A stretch of DNA of 64,000 bases, taken from Lachnoclostridium sp. An131 (GTDB lineage Bacteria; Bacillota; Clostridia; Lachnospirales; Lachnospiraceae). Positions 1-9,372 of the stretch are shown here, piece by piece; the first letter of the stretch is position 1; each line of letters opens with the position of its first letter. The stretch is taken from positions 118,384 to 182,383 of the forward strand of contig NZ_NFLI01000007.1 of NCBI RefSeq assembly GCF_002160825.1. The letters are read 5' to 3'. The notes beneath the pieces are model-generated. The model was not told the origin of the DNA, ran no database searches, and saw only the letters and a list, made by a program, of their open reading frames with translations. Made by a program: the position numbers and the translations under genes.

Positions 1-1173
1 GTGATTCCCGGCATGTTTTTTGAAAACATGGGGATTACCTATCTGGGGCCGGTAGACGGGCACAACATAGAGCAGCTGATCCGCACCTTCCGGGACGCAA
101 AAAAGATCCGCCATGCGGTTCTGGTTCATGTCTGTACCAGAAAGGGAAAGGGGTACGCTCCGGCAGAGCGGCATCCTTCCCGCTTTCATGGCGCGGAGCC
201 CTTTGAGATCGAGACGGGACTGCCGAAGCATAAGAGGACGAAGGCCAATTATACCGATATCTTCTCTACGGTGATGCGCAAGCTCGGGGATCGGGATGAG
301 AAGGTGGTGGCGATCACTGCGGCCATGCCGGACGGAACAGGCCTCAAACGGTTTAAGAATATGTTTCCGGATCGTTTCTTTGATGTGGGAATCGCAGAGC
401 AGCATGCGGTAACCTTTGCGGCCGGGCTGGCGGCCGGAGGCCTGAAGCCGGTGGTGGCAGTGTATTCCTCCTTCCTGCAGCGGGCCTACGATCAGATTCT
501 TCACGATGTTTGCATTCAGAACCTGCATGTGGTTTTCGCGATTGACAGGGCAGGGCTTGTGGGAAGCGACGGAGAGACCCATCAGGGAATCTTTGATCTT
601 TCTTACCTGTCCAGTATTCCCAATATGACCGTTATGGCTCCTAAGAACAAATGGGAGCTTTCCGATATGCTGAAATTTGCAGTGGCCTTCGATGGGCCGA
701 TTGCGCTCCGCTATCCCAGAGGCGAGGCCTACGACGGCCTGAGGGAGTTCCGTGCATCTGTGGAGTACGGACGCAGCGAGGTGATTTACGAGGAAGCGGA
801 TATCGCCCTGCTGGCGGTGGGAAGCATGGTGAAGATGGCGGAGAAGGTGCGGGATATCCTGAAGGATACAGGGTATAACTGTACCTTGATAAATGCACGT
901 TTTGTCAAGCCCATCGACGAAGCGCTTCTGGAGGAGCTGGCAAAGACCCATAAGCTGGCCGTGACGATGGAGGAAAATGTCCGGACTGGCGGCTTTGGAG
1001 ATCATGTGCTGGAATATGTGACGGACCGTGAGCTTCCCATGCGGGTGCTGAATGTGTCTCTGCCTGACGAATATATCGAGCATGGCAATGTAGATCTCCT
1101 CTATAAAGAGGTGGGACTTGACCCGGAACAGATTGCCAAGCGGGTGATCACCGATTATATCAGTCACATGTAA
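1..1173 (+). CDS. dxs: 1-deoxy-D-xylulose-5-phosphate synthase, 5'-truncated by window edge
   Basis: This is the C-terminal 390 residues of DXS, the thiamine-diphosphate enzyme that condenses pyruvate with glyceraldehyde-3-phosphate at the entry of the MEP isoprenoid pathway. The frame is open from base 1, so the true start lies outside the window; full-length family members are about 620-640 residues. Visible are the VDGHN segment near residue 18, the KGKGYAPAE segment near 48, the pyrimidine-binding transketolase domain (about 80-240, with DVGIAEQHAV and GSDGETHQG) and the transketolase C-terminal domain (about 255-375). tlyA follows after 63 bp, the usual Firmicutes order. Confidence 0.96.
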   Translation: MIPGMFFENMGITYLGPVDGHNIEQLIRTFRDAKKIRHAVLVHVCTRKGKGYAPAERHPSRFHGAEPFEIETGLPKHKRTKANYTDIFSTVMRKLGDRDEKVVAITAAMPDGTGLKRFKNMFPDRFFDVGIAEQHAVTFAAGLAAGGLKPVVAVYSSFLQRAYDQILHDVCIQNLHVVFAIDRAGLVGSDGETHQGIFDLSYLSSIPNMTVMAPKNKWELSDMLKFAVAFDGPIALRYPRGEAYDGLREFRASVEYGRSEVIYEEADIALLAVGSMVKMAEKVRDILKDTGYNCTLINARFVKPIDEALLEELAKTHKLAVTMEENVRTGGFGDHVLEYVTDRELPMRVLNVSLPDEYIEHGNVDLLYKEVGLDPEQIAKRVITDYISHM

Positions 1174-1236
1174 GGCCGGCGTGTCAGGGCATACGGTTCT
1201 CTGTACGACGGCATAGACAGATAAGGAGAAAATGAC

Positions 1237-2076
1237 ATGAAGAAGAGGCTGGATGTGCTTCTCGTAAGCAGGGGACTGGCGGAATCGCGGGAAAAGGCCA
1301 GGGCCGTGATCATGGAAGGAAATGTCTTTGTGAAGGGACAGCGGGAGGATAAGGCAGGCTCCATGTTCGACGAGGCCGTGCCCATTGAGATTCACGGACA
1401 GAAGCTGAAATATGTGAGCCGCGGCGGCCTGAAGCTGGAGAAGGCTGTAGCGCATTTTGACCTGAAGCTGGAAGGAAAGGTCTGTATGGATGTAGGCTCC
1501 TCCACGGGCGGATTCACAGACTGCATGCTCCAGAACGGGGCGAAAAAGGTCTATGCCGTAGACGTGGGAACGAACCAGCTGGCCTGGAAGCTTCGCAGCG
1601 ATCCACGGGTTGTCTGCATGGAGAAGACAAACATCCGTTATCTTCTGCCAGAACAGATAGACGAGGCGCCTGAATTCGCTTCCATTGACGTGGCCTTTAT
1701 CTCTCTTACGAAGGTCCTGCTTCCTGTGCGGGAGCTTCTGACGCCCTCGGGAGAGGTGGTGGCGCTTATCAAGCCTCAGTTTGAAGCGGGACGGGAGAAG
1801 GTTGGGAAAAAAGGCGTGGTCCGTGAAAAAAGCACCCACCTTGAGGTGATCCGCCAGGTTTTAACCTTTGCCTGGTCTGCGGGGTTTGATATCCTGGCGC
1901 TTGAATTTTCCCCGATTAAGGGGCCGGAGGGGAATATTGAATATCTTGCCTGGCTTAGGAAGACAGACAGGGCCGTGATGGAAGAGCTTCCTTCCTGGGA
2001 CGAGGTGCGCTTAAGCCTCCCGGAAGGGCTGAACCCGGAACAGATTGTGGACGACGCGCATCAGACGCTGGATTAA
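1237..2076 (+). CDS. tlyA: TlyA-family 2'-O-ribose rRNA methyltransferase (YqxC-like)
   Basis: This 279-residue protein has an N-terminal S4 RNA-binding domain (RLDVLLVSRGLAESREKARA, residues 3-22) followed by an FtsJ-like SAM methyltransferase core whose motif I is DVGSSTGGFTDC near residue 88. TlyA proteins methylate rRNA ribose; some were first named hemolysins, which is probably a misnomer here. ATG 1237 is preceded by AAGGAG at about 1223. It sits between dxs and nadK in the conserved clostridial order, and its stop is 4 bp from the nadK start, so the two are probably co-transcribed. The exact rRNA target cannot be read from sequence. Confidence 0.93.
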   Translation: MKKRLDVLLVSRGLAESREKARAVIMEGNVFVKGQREDKAGSMFDEAVPIEIHGQKLKYVSRGGLKLEKAVAHFDLKLEGKVCMDVGSSTGGFTDCMLQNGAKKVYAVDVGTNQLAWKLRSDPRVVCMEKTNIRYLLPEQIDEAPEFASIDVAFISLTKVLLPVRELLTPSGEVVALIKPQFEAGREKVGKKGVVREKSTHLEVIRQVLTFAWSAGFDILALEFSPIKGPEGNIEYLAWLRKTDRAVMEELPSWDEVRLSLPEGLNPEQIVDDAHQTLD

Positions 2077-2080
2077 AGGG

Positions 2081-2953
2081 ATGAATCGATTTTACATTAT
2101 TACAAACAGTGAAAAGGATAAAGAACTGAAGACCACCGGAGAGATTTATGATTACCTGAAGGCCAGAGGCTGTGAATGTGTAGTCCGGGAGTATCAGGGA
2201 AAGGCGGATCCGCCGGATGGAAGCCATTTCCGTTATACGGACGCATCCTGGATCCCGCAGGGGACAGAGTGCATCCTGGTGCTGGGAGGCGACGGCACAA
2301 TGATTCAGGCAGCCAGAGACACGGTGGACCGAAAGATTCCGCTTCTGGGAATCAACCTGGGGACACTGGGCTTCCTGGCGGAAATTGAGAAGGGCGGAAT
2401 TCCGGAGGCGTTGGACAGCCTGATTCTCGATAATTTTACAATTGAGCCCAGGATGCTTCTGGAGGGCTGCGTGCAGAGGAAAAATGGTGAACCAGTGAGG
2501 GGAATTGCGTTGAATGACATTGTGGTGAACCGGTCCGGAGCCCTGCGGGTTATCGATTATGAGATCTGCGTAAACGGAGAATTTCTGAACCGCTATTCTG
2601 CAGACGGTATTATTGTCTCGACGCCCACAGGCTCCACGGGCTATAGCCTGTCTGCCGGCGGTCCGATTGTATCCCCTATGGCGTCCATGATCGTGGTGAC
2701 GCCTGTCTGTCCCCATACGCTGACAGCCAGAAGCATCGTGCTGTCAGGCGGAGACCGGGTAACGGTTCACATTGGATCCGGCCGCAGAAATGACAGGGAA
2801 CAGGCCTTTGTCACCTTTGACGGGGATGTTCTGGTGCCGGTAGAGACAGGAGACTGCGTGGATATTCAGAGGTCTGAAAAGACAGTCAATATTCTGAAGA
2901 TCAGCAGAATCAGTTTTCTGGAGGTTCTGCGGAACAAGATGCGGGCGAATTAG
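2081..2953 (+). CDS. nadK: NAD kinase
   Basis: NAD kinase (290 aa) phosphorylates NAD at the 2'-hydroxyl to make NADP. The signature GGDGTMIQAARD lies near residue 70 and the TPTGSTGYSLSAGGP motif near 187, both typical of bacterial NadK. I chose ATG 2081 because it begins the conserved strand (MNRFYIITN) right after the tlyA stop; the frame is also open upstream to a TTG at 2045, but that would overlap tlyA and adds unconserved residues. It has no strong Shine-Dalgarno of its own, which suggests translational coupling to tlyA. argR follows 65 bp later. Confidence 0.94.
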   Translation: MNRFYIITNSEKDKELKTTGEIYDYLKARGCECVVREYQGKADPPDGSHFRYTDASWIPQGTECILVLGGDGTMIQAARDTVDRKIPLLGINLGTLGFLAEIEKGGIPEALDSLILDNFTIEPRMLLEGCVQRKNGEPVRGIALNDIVVNRSGALRVIDYEICVNGEFLNRYSADGIIVSTPTGSTGYSLSAGGPIVSPMASMIVVTPVCPHTLTARSIVLSGGDRVTVHIGSGRRNDREQAFVTFDGDVLVPVETGDCVDIQRSEKTVNILKISRISFLEVLRNKMRAN

Positions 2954-3017
2954 GCGCAGCGGAGGCTGACAGGGGCAGCTTGACTGTGGCGGAAGACCAG
3001 GTAGGAGGAAGCAGACG

Positions 3018-3482
3018 ATGAAGCTTGAAAGGCATGCAAAAATCATAGAGCTGATAAACCAGTATGCCATAGAAACACAGGAGGAGCTGGCCAGCCGGCT
3101 GAACGAGGCAGGCTTTCGCGTTACTCAGGCCACGGTTTCCCGGGATATCCGGGAACTGAAGCTGACAAAAATGACGGTGGACGGCCGGCAGCGCTATGTG
3201 ATTGTTCCCGGTCCAGGCGGCCAGATGGGAGATAAATATATTGGAATTCTGCGGGAAGGCTTTCTGTCCATGGATATGGCACAGAATATTCTGGTGGTTA
3301 AGACCGTATCCGGCATGGCCATGGCTGTAGCAGCAGCGCTGGATGCCCTGAATTGGCAGGAGGTCGTGGGATGTATCGCCGGAGACGATACGGTATTCTG
3401 TGCGGTCCGGACAGCGGATGACGCTATGCTGGTGATGGAGAAGCTCCGCAGAGCCTTAAACGGCGGAGGAAAAAGGAATTAG
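3018..3482 (+). CDS. argR: Arginine repressor ArgR/AhrC
   Basis: This 154-residue protein is an ArgR/AhrC regulator. It has an N-terminal winged helix (ETQEELASRLNEAGF, then VTQATVSRDIRELKLTK, residues 18-52) and a C-terminal hexamerisation and arginine-binding domain (VAAALDALNWQEVVGCIAGDDTVF near 103-127). Family members bind arginine and repress arginine synthesis while activating catabolism. ATG 3018 has a strong TAGGAGG site. It is the usual neighbour of recN, whose ATG begins 2 bp after the argR stop. No arginine genes occur in this window, so it acts in trans. Confidence 0.95.
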   Translation: MKLERHAKIIELINQYAIETQEELASRLNEAGFRVTQATVSRDIRELKLTKMTVDGRQRYVIVPGPGGQMGDKYIGILREGFLSMDMAQNILVVKTVSGMAMAVAAALDALNWQEVVGCIAGDDTVFCAVRTADDAMLVMEKLRRALNGGGKRN

Positions 3483-3484
3483 GT

Positions 3485-5170
3485 ATGTTGACACATCTGC
3501 ATGTGAAAAATCTGGCCCTGATTCGTGAGGCCGAGATTGATTTTACAGAAGGCTTGAATATTCTGACAGGAGAAACGGGAGCAGGAAAGTCGATTGTCAT
3601 CGGCTCCGTCAGTCTGGCTCTTGGCGGGAAGGCACCGCGGGAAATGGTGCGTCCGGGAGCTGAATATGGGCTGGCAGAGCTGGTCTTCCTTGTGAACCGC
3701 GGGAAACAAAAGGAGAAGCTTCTGGAGCTGGGAATTGTGCCGGAGGAGGATCAGGTCATTATTTCCAGAAAAATATCAGATGGAAGAAGCATAAATAAGA
3801 TAAACGGAGAAACCGTAACCTTAAGCCAGCTGAAGGAAGCAGCTTCCCTGCTGATTGATATCCACGGTCAGCATGAGCATCAGTCGCTTCTCCAGAAAAA
3901 AAAGCATCTGGAGATACTGGACGAGTTTGCAAAAGAGGAGCTGGCTCCGGTGAAGGAGAGCCTTGCCGGGGAATACCGGAGCTGGAAAGAACTGAAAAAA
4001 CAGCTGTCCGAAGCGCAGATGGACGAGGAAAGCCGTCTGCGGGAAATATCCCTTCTGGAATTTGAGACGGGCGAGATCGAGAGGGCAGAGCTTTCAGAGG
4101 GAGAGGATGAGGAGCTCGAGCGGCGTTACCGTCGGATGACCAATGCGAGAAGGCTGCTGGAAGCTGCGGGAAATGCCTATGCTTTGACCGGGTATGAGGA
4201 GGAAACGGGAGCCGGAGCTGTCATTGGACGGGCTATCCGTGAGCTGCAGAGCGTGCTTTCCTTTGATGAGGAGCTGTCTGCGCTTGCGTCCCAGCTTTCG
4301 GATGTGGATGGCCTTCTGAACGATTTTAACAGGGAGCTTTCTGATTATCTTTCTTCGCTGGAGTTTGACGAGGAGCAGTTTGCCGAGACCGAGGAGAGGC
4401 TGAATCTTCTGAATTATCTGAAATCCAGATACGGACATACAGTAGAAGAGATTCTTGCCTATCAGCAGAAGCAGGCAGAGCGCCTGGCCACACTGCAGGA
4501 TTACGACAGGTATCTTAAGGAGCTTCAGGAGAGGCTTGAACAGTCAGAGAAAAGGCTGCAGGAGCTGTGTGGGGAAGCTACGGAGATACGGAGGGCTTAT
4601 GCGGAGAAGCTTTGTGAAAAAATAAAAGAGCATCTGATTGATCTGAATTTTCTGAATGTGGAATTTGAGATGAGCTTTGAGGAGCTTCCTGAATTCACAG
4701 CGCAGGGGAAGGATTCTGCTGAATTTCTGATTTCCACAAATCCGGGCGAGCCCTTACGTCCTTTGATGAAAATCGCTTCAGGAGGTGAGCTGTCCCGCAT
4801 CATGCTGGCGATCAAGACCGTGCTGGCAGACAGAGATGAGATAGACACGGTGATTTTCGATGAGATTGATGTGGGAATCAGCGGACGGACTGCTCAGAGG
4901 GTTTCGGAAAAGATGATGCTGATTGGACGGACCAGGCAGGTCATCTGCATTACGCACCTGGCGCAGATTGCGGCGATGGCGGACAGCCATTACCGGATTG
5001 AGAAGCAGGTGGAGGAAGGAGAGACGCGCACGCAGATACGGAGGCTTTCCGAGGAGGAAAGCGTTCAGGAGCTGGCCAGGATTCTGGGAGGCGCTGAAAT
5101 TACAGACATTGTCGTAAAAAACGCAGCAGAAATGCGAAAGCTCGCACAGGCCGCCAAACAAAGCAGGTGA
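3485..5170 (+). CDS. recN: DNA repair ATPase RecN
   Basis: RecN (561 aa) is an SMC-like ATPase acting early in double-strand-break repair. The Walker A GETGAGKS is at residues 29-36, the ABC signature ASGGELSRIMLAIK near 433, and the Walker B VIFDEIDVGISG near 456; the middle is charged, coiled-coil-like sequence. The length matches the family. It starts 2 bp after argR, so co-transcription with argR is likely. A hairpin terminator at 5256-5287 lies between it and spoIVB. No obvious LexA box was recognised upstream; SOS control cannot be judged because the promoter probably lies before argR or earlier. Confidence 0.96.
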   Translation: MLTHLHVKNLALIREAEIDFTEGLNILTGETGAGKSIVIGSVSLALGGKAPREMVRPGAEYGLAELVFLVNRGKQKEKLLELGIVPEEDQVIISRKISDGRSINKINGETVTLSQLKEAASLLIDIHGQHEHQSLLQKKKHLEILDEFAKEELAPVKESLAGEYRSWKELKKQLSEAQMDEESRLREISLLEFETGEIERAELSEGEDEELERRYRRMTNARRLLEAAGNAYALTGYEEETGAGAVIGRAIRELQSVLSFDEELSALASQLSDVDGLLNDFNRELSDYLSSLEFDEEQFAETEERLNLLNYLKSRYGHTVEEILAYQQKQAERLATLQDYDRYLKELQERLEQSEKRLQELCGEATEIRRAYAEKLCEKIKEHLIDLNFLNVEFEMSFEELPEFTAQGKDSAEFLISTNPGEPLRPLMKIASGGELSRIMLAIKTVLADRDEIDTVIFDEIDVGISGRTAQRVSEKMMLIGRTRQVICITHLAQIAAMADSHYRIEKQVEEGETRTQIRRLSEEESVQELARILGGAEITDIVVKNAAEMRKLAQAAKQSR

Positions 5171-5255
5171 CAGGACTGCTCAGGCACAGCTGGAAAAGCA
5201 TAAGCAGTGACAAAATGTGCCAGGTTGCCTGGCAGCTATCTTTCACATACTAGAA

Positions 5256-5287
5256 GAGGGTGCAAAAGTCTTTGCATCCTCCTTTTT
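5256..5287 (+). terminator. Rho-independent terminator after recN
   Basis: An 11-bp stem (5256-5266 with 5271-5281, one G-T wobble, 4-base loop) is followed by a run of T at 5283-5287. It closes the dxs-recN transcription block before spoIVB. Confidence 0.8.
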
Positions 5288-5392
5288 GATCTCAGGATTG
5301 CCTGGGCGCGGAGTATCCGGACTGCTGTACGCACGCAGCAGCAGGCAGCGCGATTTCGGAAAGGAGATCTTAAATGCAGAGGATGTGAAAGA

Positions 5393-6616
5393 ATGGATAT
5401 CAGAAAAAAATACCGTCTTTTTCTGCTGGGTATCCTGTTTTTTTGCCTGGCGGGCCTGGGTGTTTTGAATTATGTACAGCTTCGGGAGCGCATTCCCGAT
5501 TCCTATACCCAGACTAAGGGAGGTCCTGGGCCGGAACGGGTCAGCCCGCTTGTGTCAGAAGAGATAAAAGCGGATATGGCGGAAGCCTCGGCCAACGCCT
5601 TTGCTTCCAGCGGCTATACCATTTCATACCGATATCTGGGAATTATTCCGATGAAGGAAACAAGGGTGGAGGTACGGGATCCTGTCTACGTGGTTCCGGG
5701 TGGAATTCCCATAGGCATTTATCTGGAAACAGAGGGAATTCTGATCATCGGAACAGGCGAGGTAACCGGAATGGATGGGCTGAATCACGAGCCGGCTCTG
5801 CGCATTGTGCAGGGTGGAGATTATATTCATGCAGTAAACGGGCAGAAGGTTACAGAGAAAGAGGAGCTGATCGCGGCTGTCAACGCCTGCGGCGGAGAAC
5901 AGGTGGTGCTGGATTTGGTGAGGAACGGGGAAGAGATTCAGGTGGAGCTTGACGCCGTTCAGACGGATGAGGACGAATATAAGCTGGGAATCTGGGTCAG
6001 AGACAATACGCAGGGAATCGGAACCCTGACCTTTCTGACAGAGGAAGGACGCTTTGGAGCTCTGGGACATGGGATCAATGATGTGGATACCGGAACCCTT
6101 TTAAAGCCTTCGGAGGGACGGCTTTATGATACCACGATCGTAAACATACACAAAGGAGAGTCAGGCGCTCCGGGAGAGCTTTCAGGCCTGATCCGTTACC
6201 GGGACAGCTTTGTCTGCGGTACCATTGCGGAGAATACAGAGGCGGGAATCTTTGGAACCGCAAACGCGCATCTTGTCGAAGAAATGGGGGCGGAAGCGCT
6301 CCAGGTGGGCTACAAGCAGGAAATTGAGACGGGAGAGGCATGGATTCGAAGCTCTGTAAGCGGGGAGCGTAAGGATTACAGGGTAGAGATTGTAAAAGTG
6401 AATCGTAACGAGAAGGATGTAAATAAAGGGATTATTCTGGAAGTCACAGATCCGGAGCTTTTGAGCCTCACAGGCGGAATCGTCCAGGGAATGAGCGGGA
6501 GCCCTATTATTCAGAACGGAAAAATTGTCGGCGCTGTAACCCATGTGTTCGTACAGGATTCAGCAAAAGGCTTCGGAATTTTTCTGGAAAATATGCTTGA
6601 GCATGTAGAAAATTAG
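5393..6616 (+). CDS. spoIVB: SpoIVB serine peptidase (family S55)
   Basis: This 407-residue protein is the forespore-secreted signalling protease that, in Bacillus, triggers pro-sigma-K processing in the mother cell. Residues 8-27 form a signal/TM segment. A PDZ domain spans about 110-195, and the S55 peptidase domain follows with the His motif ALGHGIND near 223 and the serine motif GMSGSP near 374. ATG 5393 is the only start that begins with the membrane segment; a weak AGAGGA site sits 10 bp upstream. A stronger AAGGAG at 5361 instead fronts a 4-codon ORF (5374-5388). spo0A follows, the standard sporulation arrangement. Confidence 0.93.
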   Translation: MDIRKKYRLFLLGILFFCLAGLGVLNYVQLRERIPDSYTQTKGGPGPERVSPLVSEEIKADMAEASANAFASSGYTISYRYLGIIPMKETRVEVRDPVYVVPGGIPIGIYLETEGILIIGTGEVTGMDGLNHEPALRIVQGGDYIHAVNGQKVTEKEELIAAVNACGGEQVVLDLVRNGEEIQVELDAVQTDEDEYKLGIWVRDNTQGIGTLTFLTEEGRFGALGHGINDVDTGTLLKPSEGRLYDTTIVNIHKGESGAPGELSGLIRYRDSFVCGTIAENTEAGIFGTANAHLVEEMGAEALQVGYKQEIETGEAWIRSSVSGERKDYRVEIVKVNRNEKDVNKGIILEVTDPELLSLTGGIVQGMSGSPIIQNGKIVGAVTHVFVQDSAKGFGIFLENMLEHVEN

Positions 6617-6670
6617 CAGCGGATGTCGAAACCTGTCCTGTGCTGTCCTAAAAAGAAGGACGATAGGGAA

Positions 6671-6700
6671 TTGAAAGAAAAACGTGTTTTTCGCTATAAT
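6671..6700 (+). promoter_or_regulatory. Candidate sigma-A promoter of spo0A
   Basis: TTGAAA (6671-6676), an 18-bp spacer, then TATAAT (6695-6700), about 87 bp upstream of the spo0A ATG. Confidence 0.65.
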
Positions 6701-6787
6701 AATCAGGTAGCCGGGATGGCAGGAGCAAAAGGGCTTTGCCATACGGGAGAGGATGTGCTTGAGAGATCTTATTTTGGGGAGGTTAGT

Positions 6788-7588
6788 ATGGAAAAACTGA
6801 ATGTAGCGATTGCAGATGATAATGAAAGAATTGTGGAGATGCTGAATGCTCTGATCCGTACGGAAAACGACATGGAGATTGTGGGGACAGCCGGAAACGG
6901 TGAGGACGCGGTGGAGATGATCAAAAAGAGTGCTCCGGATGTCGTCCTTCTGGATTTGATTATGCCGAAGATGGATGGGCTGGGTGTGCTGGAAAAGCTG
7001 AAGAATGATACGTCTTTAAAGAAGATGCCGGCTGTGATTGTGCTTTCTGCCATTGGACAGGAGGCTGTGACAGAGGATGCGTTTGCTCTCGGAGCAAATT
7101 ATTATATTATGAAGCCCTTTAACAATGAAATGCTGCTGGGAAGACTCCGGAGCTTCCGGAACCGGGGCGAGAAGGTTCTTTCTCCGGCACATGCTGCTCC
7201 GGCAGAGAGACAGCGCCTGACCGGGGAGAGAGATCTGGAGACGGATGTTACGAACATGATCCATGAGGTCGGTGTGCCGGCCCACATCAAAGGATACCAA
7301 TATCTGAGAGATGCAATTATGATGTCTGTGGAGGATATGGAAATGCTGAACTCCATTACCAAGGTTCTTTATCCTACCATAGCGAAAAATCATCAGACCA
7401 CGCCCAGCCGTGTGGAGAGGGCGATCCGCCATGCCATCGAGGTGGCCTGGAGCCGGGGAAAGATGGATACGATAGACGAGCTTTTCGGTTACACGGTGAG
7501 CAACGGAAAGGGAAAGCCGACAAACTCCGAGTTTATCGCGCTGATAGCGGATCGGATCCGGCTGGAATATAAGGCGAAGGTATCATAG
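6788..7588 (+). CDS. spo0A: Sporulation master regulator Spo0A
   Basis: Spo0A (266 aa) is the response regulator that commits cells to sporulation. The receiver domain has the acidic pair at D10/D11 and phospho-acceptor D56 in [13 protein letters not shown]. The C-terminal Spo0A effector domain carries [21 protein letters not shown], the hallmark DNA-recognition helix that separates Spo0A from other regulators. ATG 6788 has GGGGAGG a few bases upstream; the frame runs open further upstream but without conserved sequence. No histidine kinase or phosphorelay gene is adjacent, as is common in Clostridia. Confidence 0.97.
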   Translation: MEKLNVAIADDNERIVEMLNALIRTENDMEIVGTAGNGEDAVEMIKKSAPDVVLLDLIMPKMDGLGVLEKLKNDTSLKKMPAVIVLSAIGQEAVTEDAFALGANYYIMKPFNNEMLLGRLRSFRNRGEKVLSPAHAAPAERQRLTGERDLETDVTNMIHEVGVPAHIKGYQYLRDAIMMSVEDMEMLNSITKVLYPTIAKNHQTTPSRVERAIRHAIEVAWSRGKMDTIDELFGYTVSNGKGKPTNSEFIALIADRIRLEYKAKVS

Positions 7589-7736
7589 GAAGGCGGAGAA
7601 CAGTTCAGCCATACAAACCATCCTTAGTAAGCAGGCTTCCACGGCCGTTTTGTATGAATTTCTCTGCATGGCTGAGCTGGGATGTAAAAATGTAGAATTT
7701 GCACAAATTTGTCTTTTAAATACACTGCAAATGCGT

Positions 7737-7742
7737 TATAAT
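7737..7742 (+). promoter_or_regulatory. Candidate -10 element upstream of glgA
   Basis: A perfect TATAAT lies 37 bp before the GTG start. The region where a -35 should be (7714-7720) is only weakly matched by TTTAAA, so this is a partial promoter call. Confidence 0.4.
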
Positions 7743-7778
7743 AAATACAGAATTTTACCAAAACGGGGAGGAAATGCA

Positions 7779-9221
7779 GTGAAAAAGATTTTGTTTGTTG
7801 CTTCAGAAGCTGTTCCTTTTATCAAAACAGGAGGATTGGCAGACGTGGTTGGATCCCTGCCGAAGTATTTTGATAAAGAGCAGTATGATATTCGTGTGAT
7901 GATTCCCAAATATCTCTGCATTAAGCAGGAATGGCGGGACAAGATGAATTACGTGACGCATTTCTATATGAATCTGGCCTGGCGCAGTCAGTATGTAGGA
8001 GTGCTGGAGATGGAATACGAGGGAATCAAATTCTATTTCATCGACAATGAGTATTATTTCGCAGGTCCCAAGCCCTATGGGAATATTTATGAGGACATTG
8101 AGAAATTTGCATTTTTCTCCAAGGCTGCCATTTCAGCTCTGCCCTCCTTGAATTTCCGTCCGGATATCATCCACTGCCATGACTGGCAGACAGGGCTGGT
8201 TCCGGTATTCCTGAACGATTCCTTCCAGAACAACCCGTTTTTCCAGGGAATCAAGACGGTTATGACGATCCATAACCTGAAGTTCCAGGGAATCTGGGAT
8301 ATGAAGACGGTTAAAGACATCACGGGGCTTTCTGCTTCCTATTTTACGCCTGATAAGCTGGAAGCGTACGGAGATGCCAATTACCTGAAGGGCGGCATTG
8401 TGTATGCGGATGCGGTGACGACAGTCAGTGACACCTATGCGGAAGAGATAAAAATGCCCTATTATGGAGAGCATCTGGATGGCCTGCTGCGCGCCCGTTC
8501 CAATTCTCTGCGGGGGATTGTAAACGGAATCGATTACAATGAATATAATCCTGAGACAGATAAATTTCTGCCGCACAATTACAATGCAGTAAACTTCCGC
8601 AAGGAAAAGGTGAAAAATAAGGTGGCCCTGCAGGAAGAGCTTGGCCTGAATGTAGATCCCAAGAAGATGATGATCGGTATCGTATCCCGCCTTACAGACC
8701 AGAAGGGCTTTGATCTGATTGCCTATGTTATGGATGAGCTCTGCCAGGATGAGATTCAGATGGTGGTTCTGGGAACCGGGGAAGAGCGCTACGAAAATAT
8801 GTTCCGCCACTTTGCATGGAAGTATCAGGGAAAGGTATCTGCGAATATCTTTTATTCGGAGGCCATGTCCCACAAGATTTACGGCTCCTGCGACGCATTC
8901 CTGATGCCGTCCCAGTTTGAGCCCTGCGGCTTAAGCCAGCTGATGAGCCTCCGCTATGGCACCGTTCCGATCGTACGTGAGACCGGCGGCCTGAAGGATA
9001 CAGTACAGCCCTATAATGAGTATGAGAGTACGGGAACAGGCTTCAGCTTTACGAATTACAACGCCCATGAGATGATGAACACAGTGCGTTATGCCGAGCG
9101 CATTTACTATGACAGAAAGCGTGAGTGGAACAAGATTGTGGATCGTGCGATGGCAGCTGATTTCTCCTGGGATAATTCTGCGAAGAAATATGCCGAGATG
9201 TACGACTGGCTGGCCGGCTGA
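7779..9221 (+). CDS. glgA: Glycogen synthase (ADP-glucose type, GT5)
   Basis: This 480-residue protein is an ADP-glucose:alpha-glucan glucosyltransferase that elongates glycogen chains. The N-terminal KTGGLADVVGSLP motif binds ADP-glucose, and the C-terminal half has the GT-B features VSRLTDQKGFDL and MPSQFEPCGLSQLMSLRYGTVPIVRETGGLKDTV. I chose GTG 7779 because GGGGAGG precedes it and the product begins VKKILFVASEAVPF as in the family; the ATG at 7774 is out of frame and stops after two codons. The other glycogen genes (glgB, glgC, glgD, glgP) are not in this window, so it appears as a stand-alone gene. Confidence 0.96.
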   Translation: MKKILFVASEAVPFIKTGGLADVVGSLPKYFDKEQYDIRVMIPKYLCIKQEWRDKMNYVTHFYMNLAWRSQYVGVLEMEYEGIKFYFIDNEYYFAGPKPYGNIYEDIEKFAFFSKAAISALPSLNFRPDIIHCHDWQTGLVPVFLNDSFQNNPFFQGIKTVMTIHNLKFQGIWDMKTVKDITGLSASYFTPDKLEAYGDANYLKGGIVYADAVTTVSDTYAEEIKMPYYGEHLDGLLRARSNSLRGIVNGIDYNEYNPETDKFLPHNYNAVNFRKEKVKNKVALQEELGLNVDPKKMMIGIVSRLTDQKGFDLIAYVMDELCQDEIQMVVLGTGEERYENMFRHFAWKYQGKVSANIFYSEAMSHKIYGSCDAFLMPSQFEPCGLSQLMSLRYGTVPIVRETGGLKDTVQPYNEYESTGTGFSFTNYNAHEMMNTVRYAERIYYDRKREWNKIVDRAMAADFSWDNSAKKYAEMYDWLAG

Positions 9222-9237
9222 GCCTGAAGGCTTTTTT
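9221..9237 (+). terminator. Short terminator after glgA
   Basis: A 4-bp AGCC/GGCT stem with a TGAA loop is followed directly by TTTTTT, starting at the last base of the glgA stop codon. The stem is short, so strength is uncertain. Confidence 0.45.
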
Positions 9238-9313
9238 AGAGCACGGGAACCGGACAGGACGCTTCGCCGGTAAGCAGTGCATTTTACATCATTTGAATTT
9301 GTGTATCACAGAC

Positions 9314-9342
9314 GTATAAAATCCTTCTTTTCCAGGATACTA
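9314..9342 (+). promoter_or_regulatory. Candidate sigma-G (forespore) promoter of the coat-like gene pair
   Basis: GTATA (9314-9318), a 17-bp spacer, then GATACTA (9336-9342). The Bacillus sigma-G consensus is about GHATR-N17/18-CATWHTA, so there is one mismatch in the -10. The nearby first gene starts at 9373. Confidence 0.5.
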
Positions 9343-9372
9343 AGAGTGTAAACCGGAAAAGGAGGATTTTTT

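Noticed and set aside
5246..5252. CATACTA (perfect sigma-G -10) upstream of spoIVB
   Set aside because: No fitting -35 lies 17-18 bp upstream, and the resulting start would fall inside the recN terminator.
7774..7782. ATG 7774 as a glgA start
   Set aside because: It is out of frame and stops after two codons; GTG 7779 gives the conserved N-terminus.
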